This document shows positions 40,698 through 49,294 of a DNA stretch of 64,000 bases, in pieces (the first letter of the stretch is position 1; each line of letters opens with the position of its first letter). The DNA lies in contig NZ_JAFCJS010000007.1 in assembly GCF_018130825.1 (NCBI RefSeq), forward strand, positions 124,001 through 188,000, given 5' to 3'. The notes beneath the pieces are model-generated. The model was not told the DNA's origin. It was given only the letters and a program-made list of their open reading frames with translations, and searched no databases. Origin of the DNA: Bradyrhizobium liaoningense (GTDB taxonomy: Bacteria; Pseudomonadota; Alphaproteobacteria; Rhizobiales; Xanthobacteraceae). Both the position numbers and the translations under genes were made by a program.

Positions 40698-41620
40698 CAG
40701 ACCTTCGCATCGCCATCGTCGGCTTCGGCAAGATCGCGCGGGACCAGCATGTGGGCGCGATCGCGGCGACACCGGGCGCAACGCTCGCGGCGGTGGCGAG
40801 CCGCAATGCTTCGCTGCCGGACGTGCCGCATTTCGCCACCATCGAGGAGCTGCTGGACAAAGGTCCGCCGATCGACGCCGTCTCGCTCTGCACGCCGCCG
40901 CAGGTGCGCCGCGCCCAGGCCGCCACGGCGCTCGCAGCCGGCAAGCATGTCATGCTGGAGAAGCCGCCGGGCACCGGCGTTGCCGAGCTCGATCCGCTGA
41001 CCGCGATGGCTGCGGAAGCAAAGCGGACGCTGTTTGCGACCTGGCATTCGCGCTACGCACCGGCGGTCGAGCCGGCCCGCGAATGGCTGGCGAGCCGCCG
41101 GATCAAATCCGTGCGCATCAACTGGAAGGAAGACGTCCGCGTCTGGCATCCCGGCCAGGCCTGGATCTGGGAACCCGGTGGCCTCGGCGTGTTCGACCCC
41201 GGCATCAACGCGCTCTCGATCCTGACCCGCATCCTGCCGCAGCCCGTGTTCGTCACCGCGGCCGAGCTTGCCTTCCCCGCCAATTGCCAGGCGCCGATCG
41301 CCGCGAAGCTGAACCTGACGGACATTGGCGGCCTGCCCATCACCGCCGAATTCGACTTCCGGCAGACCGGCCCGCAGAGCTGGGATATCCTCGTGGAAAC
41401 AGATCAGGGCCGGATGACATTGTCTGACGGCGGCCGGCGGATGGCCGTCGACGGCAAGGCCATTGCGGATGCTCCCGATCAGGAATATCGCGAGCTGTAC
41501 CAGCGCTTCGTCAAGCTGGCGGCGTCAGGCGCAAGCGATGTCGATCTGGCGCCGCTGCGTCTCGTTGCCGACTCTTTCTTGCTCGGCAAGCGCACGATCG
41601 TCGAACCGTTTGTGGACTGA
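40694..41620 (+). CDS. L-arabinose/D-galactose 1-dehydrogenase, Gfo/Idh/MocA family
   Basis: A 308-residue NAD(P)-dependent sugar dehydrogenase making the 1,5-lactone or 1,4-lactone. The Rossmann start is RIAIVGFGKIARDQH, the dinucleotide segment LEKPPG follows, and WHPGQAWIWEPGGLGVFDPGINALSI matches the L-arabinose 1-dehydrogenase of Azospirillum brasilense (also active on D-galactose) as I remember it. The GTG start at 40694 overlaps the regulator stop (GTGA). The lactonase and mutarotase next to it support the oxidative non-phosphorylating route. Confidence 0.9.
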   Translation: MTDLRIAIVGFGKIARDQHVGAIAATPGATLAAVASRNASLPDVPHFATIEELLDKGPPIDAVSLCTPPQVRRAQAATALAAGKHVMLEKPPGTGVAELDPLTAMAAEAKRTLFATWHSRYAPAVEPAREWLASRRIKSVRINWKEDVRVWHPGQAWIWEPGGLGVFDPGINALSILTRILPQPVFVTAAELAFPANCQAPIAAKLNLTDIGGLPITAEFDFRQTGPQSWDILVETDQGRMTLSDGGRRMAVDGKAIADAPDQEYRELYQRFVKLAASGASDVDLAPLRLVADSFLLGKRTIVEPFVD

Positions 41621-41622
41621 AC

Positions 41623-42702
41623 ATGGCCGGCTCAAGGAAAATAGAACAAGACGTCTTCGGAACGCTGCCCGACGGCCGCAAGGTCGAGCGCATCGTGCTG
41701 CGCGGGGAGGGCGGCTTCGAGGCTCGCATCATCACCCACGGCGCGGTGATCCAGGCGCTGATCGCGCCGGACGCCAAAGGTGGCACCGACGACGTCGTGC
41801 TCGGCCATGACGCCTTCGCCGGCTATCTCGCCGAACGGAAGTTTTTAGGCGCCACCGTCGGCCGCTACGCCAACCGCATCGCCAAGGGACGGTTCTCGCT
41901 CGATGGCGAGACGGTGCAGCTTCCCGTCAACAACGGTCCGAACGCGCTGCATGGCGGGCTCGACGGTTTCGATCGCAAGCTCTGGGAGATTACCGAAATC
42001 GACGAGGGCGCCGAGCCCGCGGTGACGCTCACCTATTCGAGTCCGCATGGCGAGGAGAATTATCCAGGCAAGCTCGACGTGCGCCTGACCTATCGCGTCA
42101 CCGGCCCGACCGAGCTGTCGCTGACGATGGAAGCGCGGACCGACCGGCCGACCATCGTCAACCTGACCAATCACAGCTTCTTCAATCTGGAAGGCGCCAC
42201 CTCAGGCACGCCGATCCTCGACCACAAACTCACGGTCGCGGCCGAGAATTTCCTCGCGATCGATCCCACCGCCATTCCGTTGCCGGAGCCGCCGCGCAGC
42301 GTTGCCGGCACGCCGTTCGACTTCCGCGAACCGAGATCGGTGGGCGAGCGCATCCGCGAGAGCGATCAGCAATTGCGAAACGGCAGGGGCTACGACCACA
42401 CCTATTGCCTCGGCCGCGAGGGAAAGCTTGCGCTCGCGGCGCGGCTCGAGGCACCGCGCTCGGGACGCGTCATGGAGCTGCTCACCAATCAGCCCGGGCT
42501 CCAGGTCTATTCCGGCAACTATCTCGACGGCACGATCTCGGGCAAGGGCGGCAAGCTGATCCGGCAATCGGACGCCATGTGTTTGGAGCCGCATATCTGG
42601 CCCGACGCGCCGAACCGGCCGGACTTTCCGAGCCCGCGCCTCGATCCCGGCCAAGTCTATCGGCATCACACCGTCTATCGCTTTGGGGTGAGGGCGCCAT
42701 GA
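41623..42702 (+). CDS. galM: aldose 1-epimerase (mutarotase)
   Basis: A 359-residue GalM-type enzyme interconverting sugar anomers. Active-site landmarks are GRYANRI, the LHGG segment after NNGPNA, catalytic histidine in NLTNHSFFNLEG, YDHTYCLG, and the glycine/proline region TNQPGLQVYSGNYLDGT where the catalytic glutamate sits in many members as the neighbouring acidic residue. Beta-to-alpha anomer supply would speed the dehydrogenase encoded just before it. Confidence 0.9.
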   Translation: MAGSRKIEQDVFGTLPDGRKVERIVLRGEGGFEARIITHGAVIQALIAPDAKGGTDDVVLGHDAFAGYLAERKFLGATVGRYANRIAKGRFSLDGETVQLPVNNGPNALHGGLDGFDRKLWEITEIDEGAEPAVTLTYSSPHGEENYPGKLDVRLTYRVTGPTELSLTMEARTDRPTIVNLTNHSFFNLEGATSGTPILDHKLTVAAENFLAIDPTAIPLPEPPRSVAGTPFDFREPRSVGERIRESDQQLRNGRGYDHTYCLGREGKLALAARLEAPRSGRVMELLTNQPGLQVYSGNYLDGTISGKGGKLIRQSDAMCLEPHIWPDAPNRPDFPSPRLDPGQVYRHHTVYRFGVRAP

Positions 42703-43580
42703 CGGAACAGGTGCCGACTTCGGTTCTATCGGCTGAGCACTGTCATCTCGGCGAAGGGCCGACTTATGATGTGACCACCGACACGGCCTGGTGGTTCGAC
42801 ATTCGCGAGGGCAAGCTGTTCGAGGCGCAGCTAAGCAGCGGTTCTGTCCGCATCCACGCGCTCGGCCGGATGGCAAGCGCGCTCGGGCGCATCGATGTCG
42901 GCAGGCAGTTGATCGTGGCGGAGGACGGCCTCTACATCCGCGAGCTCGCCGACGGCGCGATGACGCTGTTCTGTCCGCTCGAAGCGGACAATCCGGCTAC
43001 GCGGTCCAACGATTGCCGCGTGCATCAATCCGGCACGTTCTGGATCGGCACCATGGGCAAGAAGGCCGAGCCAAAGGCTGGGGCGATCTATGCGCTCCAC
43101 CGCGGCAAGATCTCGACCCTGTTCCCCGGCATCAGCATTCCCAACTCGATCTGCTTCTCGCCGGATGGCGCCACCGGCTATTTCACCGACACCCCGCGCG
43201 CCATGCTCTATGCCGTGCCGCTCAATCCCGCGACCGGCTTGCCGCGCGGCGAGCCGGAGGTGCTGCTGCGCCATAGTGGTATCGGCGGCCTCGACGGCTC
43301 GGTGTGCGATGCCGACGGGCAGATCTGGAATGCGTGCTGGGGCGCGAGCCGCGTGGATGTCTACTCGCCGCAGGGCGAGCGTCTTCGCTCGCTCAGCGTG
43401 CCGGCGAAGCAGGCGAGCTGCCCCGCCTTCGTCGGCCCCGACCTGTCACGCCTGCTCGTCACCTCGGCCTGGCAGGACATGGACGCGGCGGCACGCGCCG
43501 CCGATCCGCAAGCCGGCTGCACCTTTCTGCTCGAAGCATCCGCGCGCGGTCGCGCGGAGCCCGACGTCAAGCTCGCATAG
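42699..43580 (+). CDS. SMP-30/gluconolactonase-family sugar lactonase
   Basis: A 293-residue six-bladed beta-propeller lactonase. Metal-binding residues are in LGEGPTYD (Glu), the NDCRVHQSGTFWIGTMG segment (Asn) and GLDGSVCDADGQIWNACW (Asp), as in L-arabinonolactonase and senescence marker protein 30. It opens the lactone made by the dehydrogenase to arabinonate or galactonate. ATGA overlap with galM. The next enzyme, a sugar-acid dehydratase (IlvD/EDD or enolase type), is not encoded here. Confidence 0.9.
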   Translation: MTEQVPTSVLSAEHCHLGEGPTYDVTTDTAWWFDIREGKLFEAQLSSGSVRIHALGRMASALGRIDVGRQLIVAEDGLYIRELADGAMTLFCPLEADNPATRSNDCRVHQSGTFWIGTMGKKAEPKAGAIYALHRGKISTLFPGISIPNSICFSPDGATGYFTDTPRAMLYAVPLNPATGLPRGEPEVLLRHSGIGGLDGSVCDADGQIWNACWGASRVDVYSPQGERLRSLSVPAKQASCPAFVGPDLSRLLVTSAWQDMDAAARAADPQAGCTFLLEASARGRAEPDVKLA

Positions 43581-43653
43581 GAGACCAAAGGCAACCCACG
43601 ACTACGTTCTCGACGAAACGAAGAAACAGTCCGACACCCAAAGGGAGTGAAAC

Positions 43654-44727
43654 ATGCTGAAACTGAAGACGACCTTCCTCGCGCTGGCGCTCGCCGGCGC
43701 TGCGACGATGGCCACGGGCCTCACCGCCACCGCGCAGGACAAGGCAACCGTCGGCATCGCCATGCCGACGAAGTCGTCGGCGCGCTGGATCGACGACGGC
43801 AACAACATGGTCAAGGTGCTGAAGGAGCGCGGCTACAACACCGACCTGCAATATGCCGAGGACGATATTCCGAACCAGCTCTCGCAGGTCGAGAACATGG
43901 TGACCAAGGGCGCGAAAGCGCTGGTGATCGCCGCGATCGACGGCACCACTTTGTCCGACGTGCTCAAGCAGGCGAAAGCAAAAGGCATCACCGTGATCGC
44001 CTATGACCGCCTGATCCGCGGCACGCCGAACGTCGACTATTACGCGACGTTCGACAATTTCCAGGTCGGCGTGCTGCAAGCGGAGTCGATCGTGCAGGGG
44101 CTCGGCCTGAAGGACGGCAAGGGCCCGTTCAACATCGAGCTGTTCGGCGGCTCGCCCGACGACAACAACGCCTACTTCTTCTACAACGGCGCCATGAGCG
44201 TGCTGAAGCCCTATATCGACAGCGGAAAGCTCGTCGTCGTGTCCGGCCAGATGGGCATGGACAAGGTCGCGACCCTGCGCTGGGACGGCGCCACCGCCCA
44301 GGCCCGCATGGACAATCTGCTCAGCGCCTACTACGGCAACAAGAAGGTCAACGCCGTGCTGTCGCCTTATGACGGCCTCTCCATCGGCATCATCTCCTCG
44401 CTGAAAGGCGTCGGCTATGGCAGCGCCGACCAACCGATGCCGATCATCTCGGGTCAGGACGCAGAGGTACCGTCGATCAAGGCGATGCTGCGCGGCGACC
44501 AATACTCGACCATCTTCAAGGACACCCGCGACCTCGCCAAGGTGACCGCCGACATGGTCGGTGCCGCGCTCGCCGGCAAGCAAGTGACGGTCAACGACAC
44601 CAAGACCTACGAGAACGGCGTCAAGACCGTGCCGTCCTACCTGCTCAAGCCAGTCGTGGTCTACAAGGACAATTGGGAGAAGACCCTGCTCGACAGCGGC
44701 TACTACAAGAAGTCGCAGTTCCAGTAA
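43654..44727 (+). CDS. chvE: ChvE-type sugar-binding protein
   Basis: A 357-residue periplasmic binding protein with signal peptide ending at TATAQ. TVGIAMPTKSSARWIDDGNNMVKVLKERGYNTDLQYAEDD is the ChvE N-terminal pattern, and GGSPDDNNAYFFYNGAMSVL and GQDAEVPSIKAM are conserved ligand-side segments. In Agrobacterium ChvE binds galactose, arabinose, glucose and sugar acids and also signals to VirA; here only the transport role is supported, since ATPase and permease genes follow. GGGAG lies shortly before the ATG. Confidence 0.9.
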   Translation: MLKLKTTFLALALAGAATMATGLTATAQDKATVGIAMPTKSSARWIDDGNNMVKVLKERGYNTDLQYAEDDIPNQLSQVENMVTKGAKALVIAAIDGTTLSDVLKQAKAKGITVIAYDRLIRGTPNVDYYATFDNFQVGVLQAESIVQGLGLKDGKGPFNIELFGGSPDDNNAYFFYNGAMSVLKPYIDSGKLVVVSGQMGMDKVATLRWDGATAQARMDNLLSAYYGNKKVNAVLSPYDGLSIGIISSLKGVGYGSADQPMPIISGQDAEVPSIKAMLRGDQYSTIFKDTRDLAKVTADMVGAALAGKQVTVNDTKTYENGVKTVPSYLLKPVVVYKDNWEKTLLDSGYYKKSQFQ

Positions 44728-44741
44728 GTCTCTCTCTTTCC

Positions 44742-44881
44742 CCTCTCCCCGCTTGCGGGGAGAGGGTTAGGGTGAGGGGGAGCCTCCGCGAGGGAGGTGA
44801 CAGTGAGACTCGCGGAGACTCCCCCTCACCCGGATCGCATCTCGCGATGCGATCCGACCTCTCCCCGCAAGCGGGGAGAGG
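44742..44881. repeat. palindromic intergenic repeat, family E
   Basis: Two self-complementary units, CCTCTCCCCGCTTGCGGGGAG-type at 44742-44765 and its CGCAAGCG-centred form at 44858-44881, flank inner inverted segments GGTGAGGGGGAG...CTCCCCCTCACC and CTCCGCGAG...CTCGCGGAG. It sits between chvE and gguA, in the middle of an operon, so it must be transcribed and can fold into several hairpins. Confidence 0.88.
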
Positions 44882-44911
44882 TGAACTAGCAGCGATCGAG
44901 GAACGTGAATC

Positions 44912-46483
44912 ATGACCGCCATGCTGGAGATGCGCAACGTCAGCAAGAGCTTTGCCGGAGTGCAGGCGCTGCGTGATGTCAATTTCTCGGTTCAGGCCGG
45001 GCAGATCCACGCCCTCGTCGGCGAGAATGGCGCTGGCAAGTCGACGCTGATGAAGGTGCTGAGCGGCGTCTACCCGCACGGCAGCTACGAGGGCACCATC
45101 GTCTTCGAGGGCGAGGAGCGCCGCTTTCGCGACATCAACGATTCCGAGGCGCTCGGCATCATCATCATTCATCAGGAACTGGCGCTGATCCCGCTGATGT
45201 CGATCGCGGAAAACATTTTCCTGTCACATCCGCCATCGAAGTTCGGCGTCATCGACCGCGACGAAGTCTACCGGCGCACGCGCGAGCTGTTGGCGCAGGT
45301 CGGTCTCAAGGAATCGCCTGACACCCTGATCACCGATCTCGGCGTCGGCAAGCAGCAGCTGGTCGAGATCGCGAAAGCACTGTCCAAGCGCGTGCGGATG
45401 CTGATCCTGGACGAGCCGACCGCGAGCCTCAACGAGGCCGACAGCGCCGCGCTGCTCGAACGCCTGATGGCGTTTCGCGAGCAGGGCATCGGCTCGATCC
45501 TGATCTCGCACAAGCTCAACGAGGTCGCCAAGGTCGCCGACCACATCACCGTGCTGCGCGACGGCCGCACCGTCGACAGCATCGACTGCCATGCCGAGCC
45601 GATCCAGGAAGACCGCATCATCCGCAGCATGGTGAACCGCGATATGGCGCACCGTTTCCCGGAGCGCAGCGTGAAGATCGGGGAGCCCGTGCTCGACGTC
45701 GCGAACTGGTCGGTCTATCACCCCATCCATCCCGAGCGGCAGGTGATCAAGAACGTCAATTTCGGCGTCAGGCGCGGCGAGGTCGTCGGCATCGCCGGCC
45801 TGATGGGGGCGGGGCGCACCGAATTCGCCATGAGCCTGTTCGGCCGCTCCTGGGGCACCAATATCAGCGGCAGTATCAAGCTCGAGGGCCGTGAGATCGC
45901 GCTGCCGAGCGTTGCCGCGGCGATCGATGCCGGGCTTGCCTATGTCACCGAGGACCGCAAGCAGCTCGGCCTGATCCTCGCCGACGACGTGCGCAAGAAC
46001 ATCACGCTGGCGAGCCTCGACCAGGTCGCGCCGGGCAGGGTGATCGACGACATCGCGGAGCTGAAGGTTGCCAGCGACTACCGCAACCGCATGCGCATCC
46101 GCTGCTCCGACGTCTACCAGGAGACCGGCCAGCTCTCCGGCGGCAACCAGCAGAAGGTGGTGCTGTCGAAATGGCTGATGACCGATCCCAAGGTCCTGAT
46201 CCTGGACGAGCCGACGAGGGGCATCGACGTCGGTGCCAAATACGAGATTTACTGTATCATCAACGAGCTGGCGGAGGCCGGCCGCGGCGTCGTGGTGGTC
46301 TCCTCGGAGATGCCCGAGCTGCTCGGCATCTGCGACCGCATCTGCGTCATGAACGAGGGCGCCTTCGTCGGCGAGTTCAAGGGCGCGGAAGCGACACAGG
46401 AAAAGATCATGCGCGCCATCATGCGCAACGAACGAAGCAACGGCGTGCCTGCGGCCGCGGAGATGGGAGTTGTGCGGTCATGA
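44912..46483 (+). CDS. gguA: sugar ABC transporter ATP-binding protein, GguA
   Basis: A 523-residue double ATPase. The first domain has Walker A GENGAGKST, QELALIPLMSIAENIFL and LILDEPTASLNE. The second has a degenerate P-loop (GLMGAGRTE), intact LSGGNQQK and LILDEPTRGID. The overall pattern matches GguA/MglA of the galactose/xylose importers, and the gene lies between chvE and the permease. ATGA overlap with gguB. Confidence 0.92.
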   Translation: MTAMLEMRNVSKSFAGVQALRDVNFSVQAGQIHALVGENGAGKSTLMKVLSGVYPHGSYEGTIVFEGEERRFRDINDSEALGIIIIHQELALIPLMSIAENIFLSHPPSKFGVIDRDEVYRRTRELLAQVGLKESPDTLITDLGVGKQQLVEIAKALSKRVRMLILDEPTASLNEADSAALLERLMAFREQGIGSILISHKLNEVAKVADHITVLRDGRTVDSIDCHAEPIQEDRIIRSMVNRDMAHRFPERSVKIGEPVLDVANWSVYHPIHPERQVIKNVNFGVRRGEVVGIAGLMGAGRTEFAMSLFGRSWGTNISGSIKLEGREIALPSVAAAIDAGLAYVTEDRKQLGLILADDVRKNITLASLDQVAPGRVIDDIAELKVASDYRNRMRIRCSDVYQETGQLSGGNQQKVVLSKWLMTDPKVLILDEPTRGIDVGAKYEIYCIINELAEAGRGVVVVSSEMPELLGICDRICVMNEGAFVGEFKGAEATQEKIMRAIMRNERSNGVPAAAEMGVVRS

Positions 46484-47670
46484 CCGACAAGACGGTATCG
46501 CTGCCCGAGGAGCGCCGGCACGGCAGCTTCATCAAGAACAATTTGCGCAATTACGGCATGCTGCTGTCGCTGATCGCGATCATGCTGTTCTTCCAGGTCA
46601 TGACCGGCGGCACGCTGCTGCAGCCGCTCAACCTCACCAATCTGGTGCTGCAGAACAGCTACATCGTCATCATGGCGCTGGGCATGCTGCTGGTGATCGT
46701 CACCGGCCATATCGACCTTTCAGTCGGGTCGGTCGCGGGCTTCGTCGGCGCCGTGGCGGCGCTGCTCATGGTGACCTACAAGGTCGACTATACGCTCGCC
46801 TTCATCGCCTGCCTCGCGCTCGGCGCCGCCATCGGTGCGGCGCAGGGCTATTGGGTGGCCTATTTCAAGATCCCGTCCTTCATCGTCACGCTGGCAGGCA
46901 TGCTGGTGTTCAAGGGCCTCGCTCTCGCCGTGTTGCAGGGCCAGTCGCTCGGGCCGTTCCCGCCGACCTTCCAGAAACTGTCGTCCGGCTTTATTCCGGA
47001 GCTGCTGCCCGAGGCCGGCACGCTGCATCCGACATCCATGCTGATCGGCGCCGTGCTCGCGCTCGGCCTCGTCTATGCCAGCGCCAAGGGAAGGTCGCGG
47101 GAGCAGGCGCACGGCATCGAGGTCGAGCCTTACGCGTTTTTCCTCGGCAAGAGCATTCTGCTCGCCTGCGCCGTGCTCTATTTCACCTATCTGATCGCCT
47201 CGCATCGCGGCCTGCCCAACGTGCTGGTGATCATGACCGCGCTGATCGCGCTCTATGGCTTTGTCACCCGCCGCACCGTGATCGGCCGGCAGATCTATGC
47301 GGTCGGTGGCAACGCCAAGGCGGCGAGCCTGTCGGGCATCAAGACAGAGCGGCTGACCTTTCTCACTTTCGTCAACATGGGCGTGCTGGCCGCGCTCGCC
47401 GGCCTCGTCTTCGCCGCGCGGCTGAACACCGCAACGCCCAAGGCCGGCCTCGGCTTCGAGCTCGACGTCATCGCCGCCTGCTTCATCGGCGGCGCCTCGG
47501 CCTATGGCGGGGTGGGGCGCGTCGGCGGCGCGGTGGTCGGCGCCATGATCATGGGCGTGATGAACAACGGCATGTCCATCCTCGGCATCGGCATCGACTA
47601 CCAGCAGGTCATCAAGGGCCTGGTGCTGCTGGGAGCGGTGTGCATCGATGTGTATAACCAGCGGCGGTAG
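46480..47670 (+). CDS. gguB: sugar ABC transporter permease, GguB
   Basis: A 396-residue permease with about ten to eleven helices, larger than RbsC-type ones, as usual for GguB/XylH. GMLLVIVTGHIDLSVGSVAGF is diagnostic, along with FIVTLAGMLVFKGLAL, AVGGNAKAASLSGI and ACFIGGASAYGGVG. It completes the second sugar importer of the region. Confidence 0.92.
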   Translation: MTDKTVSLPEERRHGSFIKNNLRNYGMLLSLIAIMLFFQVMTGGTLLQPLNLTNLVLQNSYIVIMALGMLLVIVTGHIDLSVGSVAGFVGAVAALLMVTYKVDYTLAFIACLALGAAIGAAQGYWVAYFKIPSFIVTLAGMLVFKGLALAVLQGQSLGPFPPTFQKLSSGFIPELLPEAGTLHPTSMLIGAVLALGLVYASAKGRSREQAHGIEVEPYAFFLGKSILLACAVLYFTYLIASHRGLPNVLVIMTALIALYGFVTRRTVIGRQIYAVGGNAKAASLSGIKTERLTFLTFVNMGVLAALAGLVFAARLNTATPKAGLGFELDVIAACFIGGASAYGGVGRVGGAVVGAMIMGVMNNGMSILGIGIDYQQVIKGLVLLGAVCIDVYNQRR

Positions 47671-47857
47671 GGCGCGCGCGAATGCAAGGGTGGGTATAAG
47701 CACACCTCCGCGCGGCGTCCGCCCGGCGGTGATTGCGACAATTATCGTCAAATTCGATCACGGTATCGGCATTGCGGCGGCGGCCAATGCCTCGCCTTCA
47801 CCATGATTTGGGGCATAAATCCGCGGCGCCGGGCAAGGCATGGGCAGGGCAGCGCCG

Positions 47858-47998
47858 ATGACGGCTCCGTACCATGAGATGACGGAAGAAGAGTACGAGG
47901 ACAAACTTCGCACCCTCGTCCGCATCGTGTCAGCCTCCACCCTGGGACTCTGCTCCTTTGCCGCGGGGCTGCTGATCGGGGCCTTTGTCCTGTTTTGA
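47858..47998 (+). CDS. very small membrane protein, hypothetical
   Basis: Forty-six residues, too short for most gene callers. It begins MTAPYHEMTEEEYEDKLRTL, an acidic helix, then one membrane helix (SASTLGLCSFAAGLLIGAFVLF) to the end. An in-frame ATG 18 bases upstream is possible. Such small tail-anchored proteins occur in many Bradyrhizobium intergenic regions. No function can be given. Confidence 0.5.
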   Translation: MTAPYHEMTEEEYEDKLRTLVRIVSASTLGLCSFAAGLLIGAFVLF

Positions 47999-48073
47999 AC
48001 CCTGCGATGCGCTGCCCGCACGCGCATTGCCATCATCGATCCCCTCGAACGGGGATTCGTTTGCCCGCCCCGC

Positions 48074-48229
48074 CTACTGCGTCGTGAACAGCACCGTCGC
48101 GATCGCGACGGAGAGGCTCACCGCCGATATGGTCGCGACCGTCGACAGCACGCCCATTCGCCTCAGCGCGATCGCAAAGGCGATGATGATGGGGGTCGCG
48201 GTCATCAGCCCGATCTGTGCATCACTCAT
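48074..48229 (-). CDS. very small membrane protein, hypothetical
   Basis: Fifty-one residues read on the minus strand: MSDAQIGLMTATPIIIAFAIALRRMG followed by VLSTVATISAVSLSVAIATVLF, giving two hydrophobic segments separated by an arginine turn. No strong ribosome site is visible. It ends convergent to the 46-residue protein and starts near the norE promoter, so it is divergent from norE. Confidence 0.45.
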   Translation of the reverse strand: MSDAQIGLMTATPIIIAFAIALRRMGVLSTVATISAVSLSVAIATVLFTTQ

Positions 48230-48291
48230 GTGATCGTTCGCCACTTCTGGGAACCCTGAGCCGGTTCTTAACGCGCGCCGGCGTCTCCCAG

Positions 48292-48307
48292 TTTGTCCTG
48301 CGACAAA
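48292..48307. promoter_or_regulatory. Nnr/FixK-type box upstream of norE
   Basis: TTTGTCCTGCGACAAA is a perfect palindrome with 6-base arms and a 4-base centre. It fits the TTG-N8-CAA layout of Crp/Fnr-family sites used by NnrR and FixK2 for NO reductase genes. It ends 54 bases before the norE start, suitable for an activator at about -41. Confidence 0.75.
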
Positions 48308-48361
48308 TTCCGAGCTCGACGGGTCGGCTAAGTCTGGCCGGTGTCCTGATCCGGAGAGACG

Positions 48362-48937
48362 ATGTCGACGGCCGACTGCGAACAACAGGAAACCGGCTGG
48401 GGAATTTTGCAGGATCTCCCCGGCGATCCCATGATCTGGGTGCTGATCTTCAGCGAGCTCGTCGCCTTCGGCCTGTTCCTCGGCGCCTTCGTGGTTGCGC
48501 GCGCGATTCATCCGGCGGTGTTCGCAGCCGGGCAGGCGACGCTCGATTCGAACCTCGCCGGCCTCAACACAATCGTGCTGGTGACCAGCGGCTGGGCCGC
48601 GGCAAGGGCGACCAAATCCGCGCGCGCCAATGCGAAGCGGGCTTCGCGCCGCTGGCTCCTCATCGCCATGGCGCTCGGCAGCCTCTTCATCGCAATCAAG
48701 CTCGCCGAATATGCGGAAGAAATCGGGCGAGGCGTCGGGCTCGAAACCAGCCCGTTCTTCACGCTCTACTTCCTGCTGACCGGCTTCCATCTCCTGCACG
48801 TCGGCCTCGGCATCGTCATCCTCGCCCTGGTCTGCCGCCGCGCTGAGGTATCCGGCGTGGAGACGGGCGCCGCCTTCTGGCACATGGTCGACCTGGTCTG
48901 GATCGTCATGTTCCCGGTTCTCTATCTGGTGCAATGA
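48362..48937 (+). CDS. norE: NorE, cytochrome c oxidase subunit III-like protein
   Basis: A 191-residue protein with five hydrophobic helices of the heme-copper oxidase subunit III fold. PGDPMIWVLIFSELVAFGLFLGAFVV begins the fold; YFLLTGFHLLHVGLG and AAFWHMVDLVWIVMFPVLYL are the usual subunit-III end. NorE is needed for full nitric oxide reductase activity in some denitrifiers. Overlaps norF by ATGA. Confidence 0.92.
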   Translation: MSTADCEQQETGWGILQDLPGDPMIWVLIFSELVAFGLFLGAFVVARAIHPAVFAAGQATLDSNLAGLNTIVLVTSGWAAARATKSARANAKRASRRWLLIAMALGSLFIAIKLAEYAEEIGRGVGLETSPFFTLYFLLTGFHLLHVGLGIVILALVCRRAEVSGVETGAAFWHMVDLVWIVMFPVLYLVQ

Positions 48938-49200
48938 CGATGCCGGATCGTATCGATATCACCTGGATCGCACTGATCGGCCTCGCGCTCGCGACCATCC
49001 TGATTCCGCCGTTGATGCCGCGTCCGCTGCTCGGCAACGCACTGCTGCTGGCGCTTGCCGCGCTCAAGGGCCGCCGGATCGCGCTCGATTTCCTCGATCT
49101 CCGCGCGGCGCCCGCGCTCTGGCGCGGCCTCGTCAGCGCCTGGATCCTGATCGTGCTGCTGCTTGCCTGGCTCGCTTCCGCCGTCGTCGCCCTGATCTGA
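48934..49200 (+). CDS. norF: NorF, small membrane protein of the nor operon
   Basis: Eighty-eight residues, two to three membrane helices: ITWIALIGLALATILIPPLM, then LALAALKGRRIALDFLDLR, and WRGLVSAWILIVLLLAWLASAVVALI. The KGRRIALDFLDLR..P..WR segment is the conserved part of NorF/cytochrome c oxidase subunit IV-like proteins. Position between norE and norC makes the call secure. Confidence 0.85.
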   Translation: MTMPDRIDITWIALIGLALATILIPPLMPRPLLGNALLLALAALKGRRIALDFLDLRAAPALWRGLVSAWILIVLLLAWLASAVVALI

Positions 49201-49208
49201 CGCGCTCA

Positions 49209-49222
49209 TTGCGCCCTGACAA
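49209..49222 (+). promoter_or_regulatory. Nnr/FixK-type box upstream of norC
   Basis: TTGCGCCCTGACAA follows the TTG-N8-CAA layout; TTGCG is an exact NnrR-type half-site and GACAA an acceptable second half. It lies 72 bases before norC, so norCBQD has its own promoter independent of the norEF one. Confidence 0.7.
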
Positions 49223-49294
49223 AGAACGGGCCGGGCAAAGCGGCAATAAATCGCAGCATCGCTATTTCGCAGAAGCAACCGGAAAGGATTGGCA

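Noticed and set aside
47739..47762. FixK/Fnr-like site TTGCGACAATTATCGTCAA before the 46-residue gene
   Set aside because: The half-sites are spaced too far apart for the TTG-N8-CAA layout and no regulated gene is evident.
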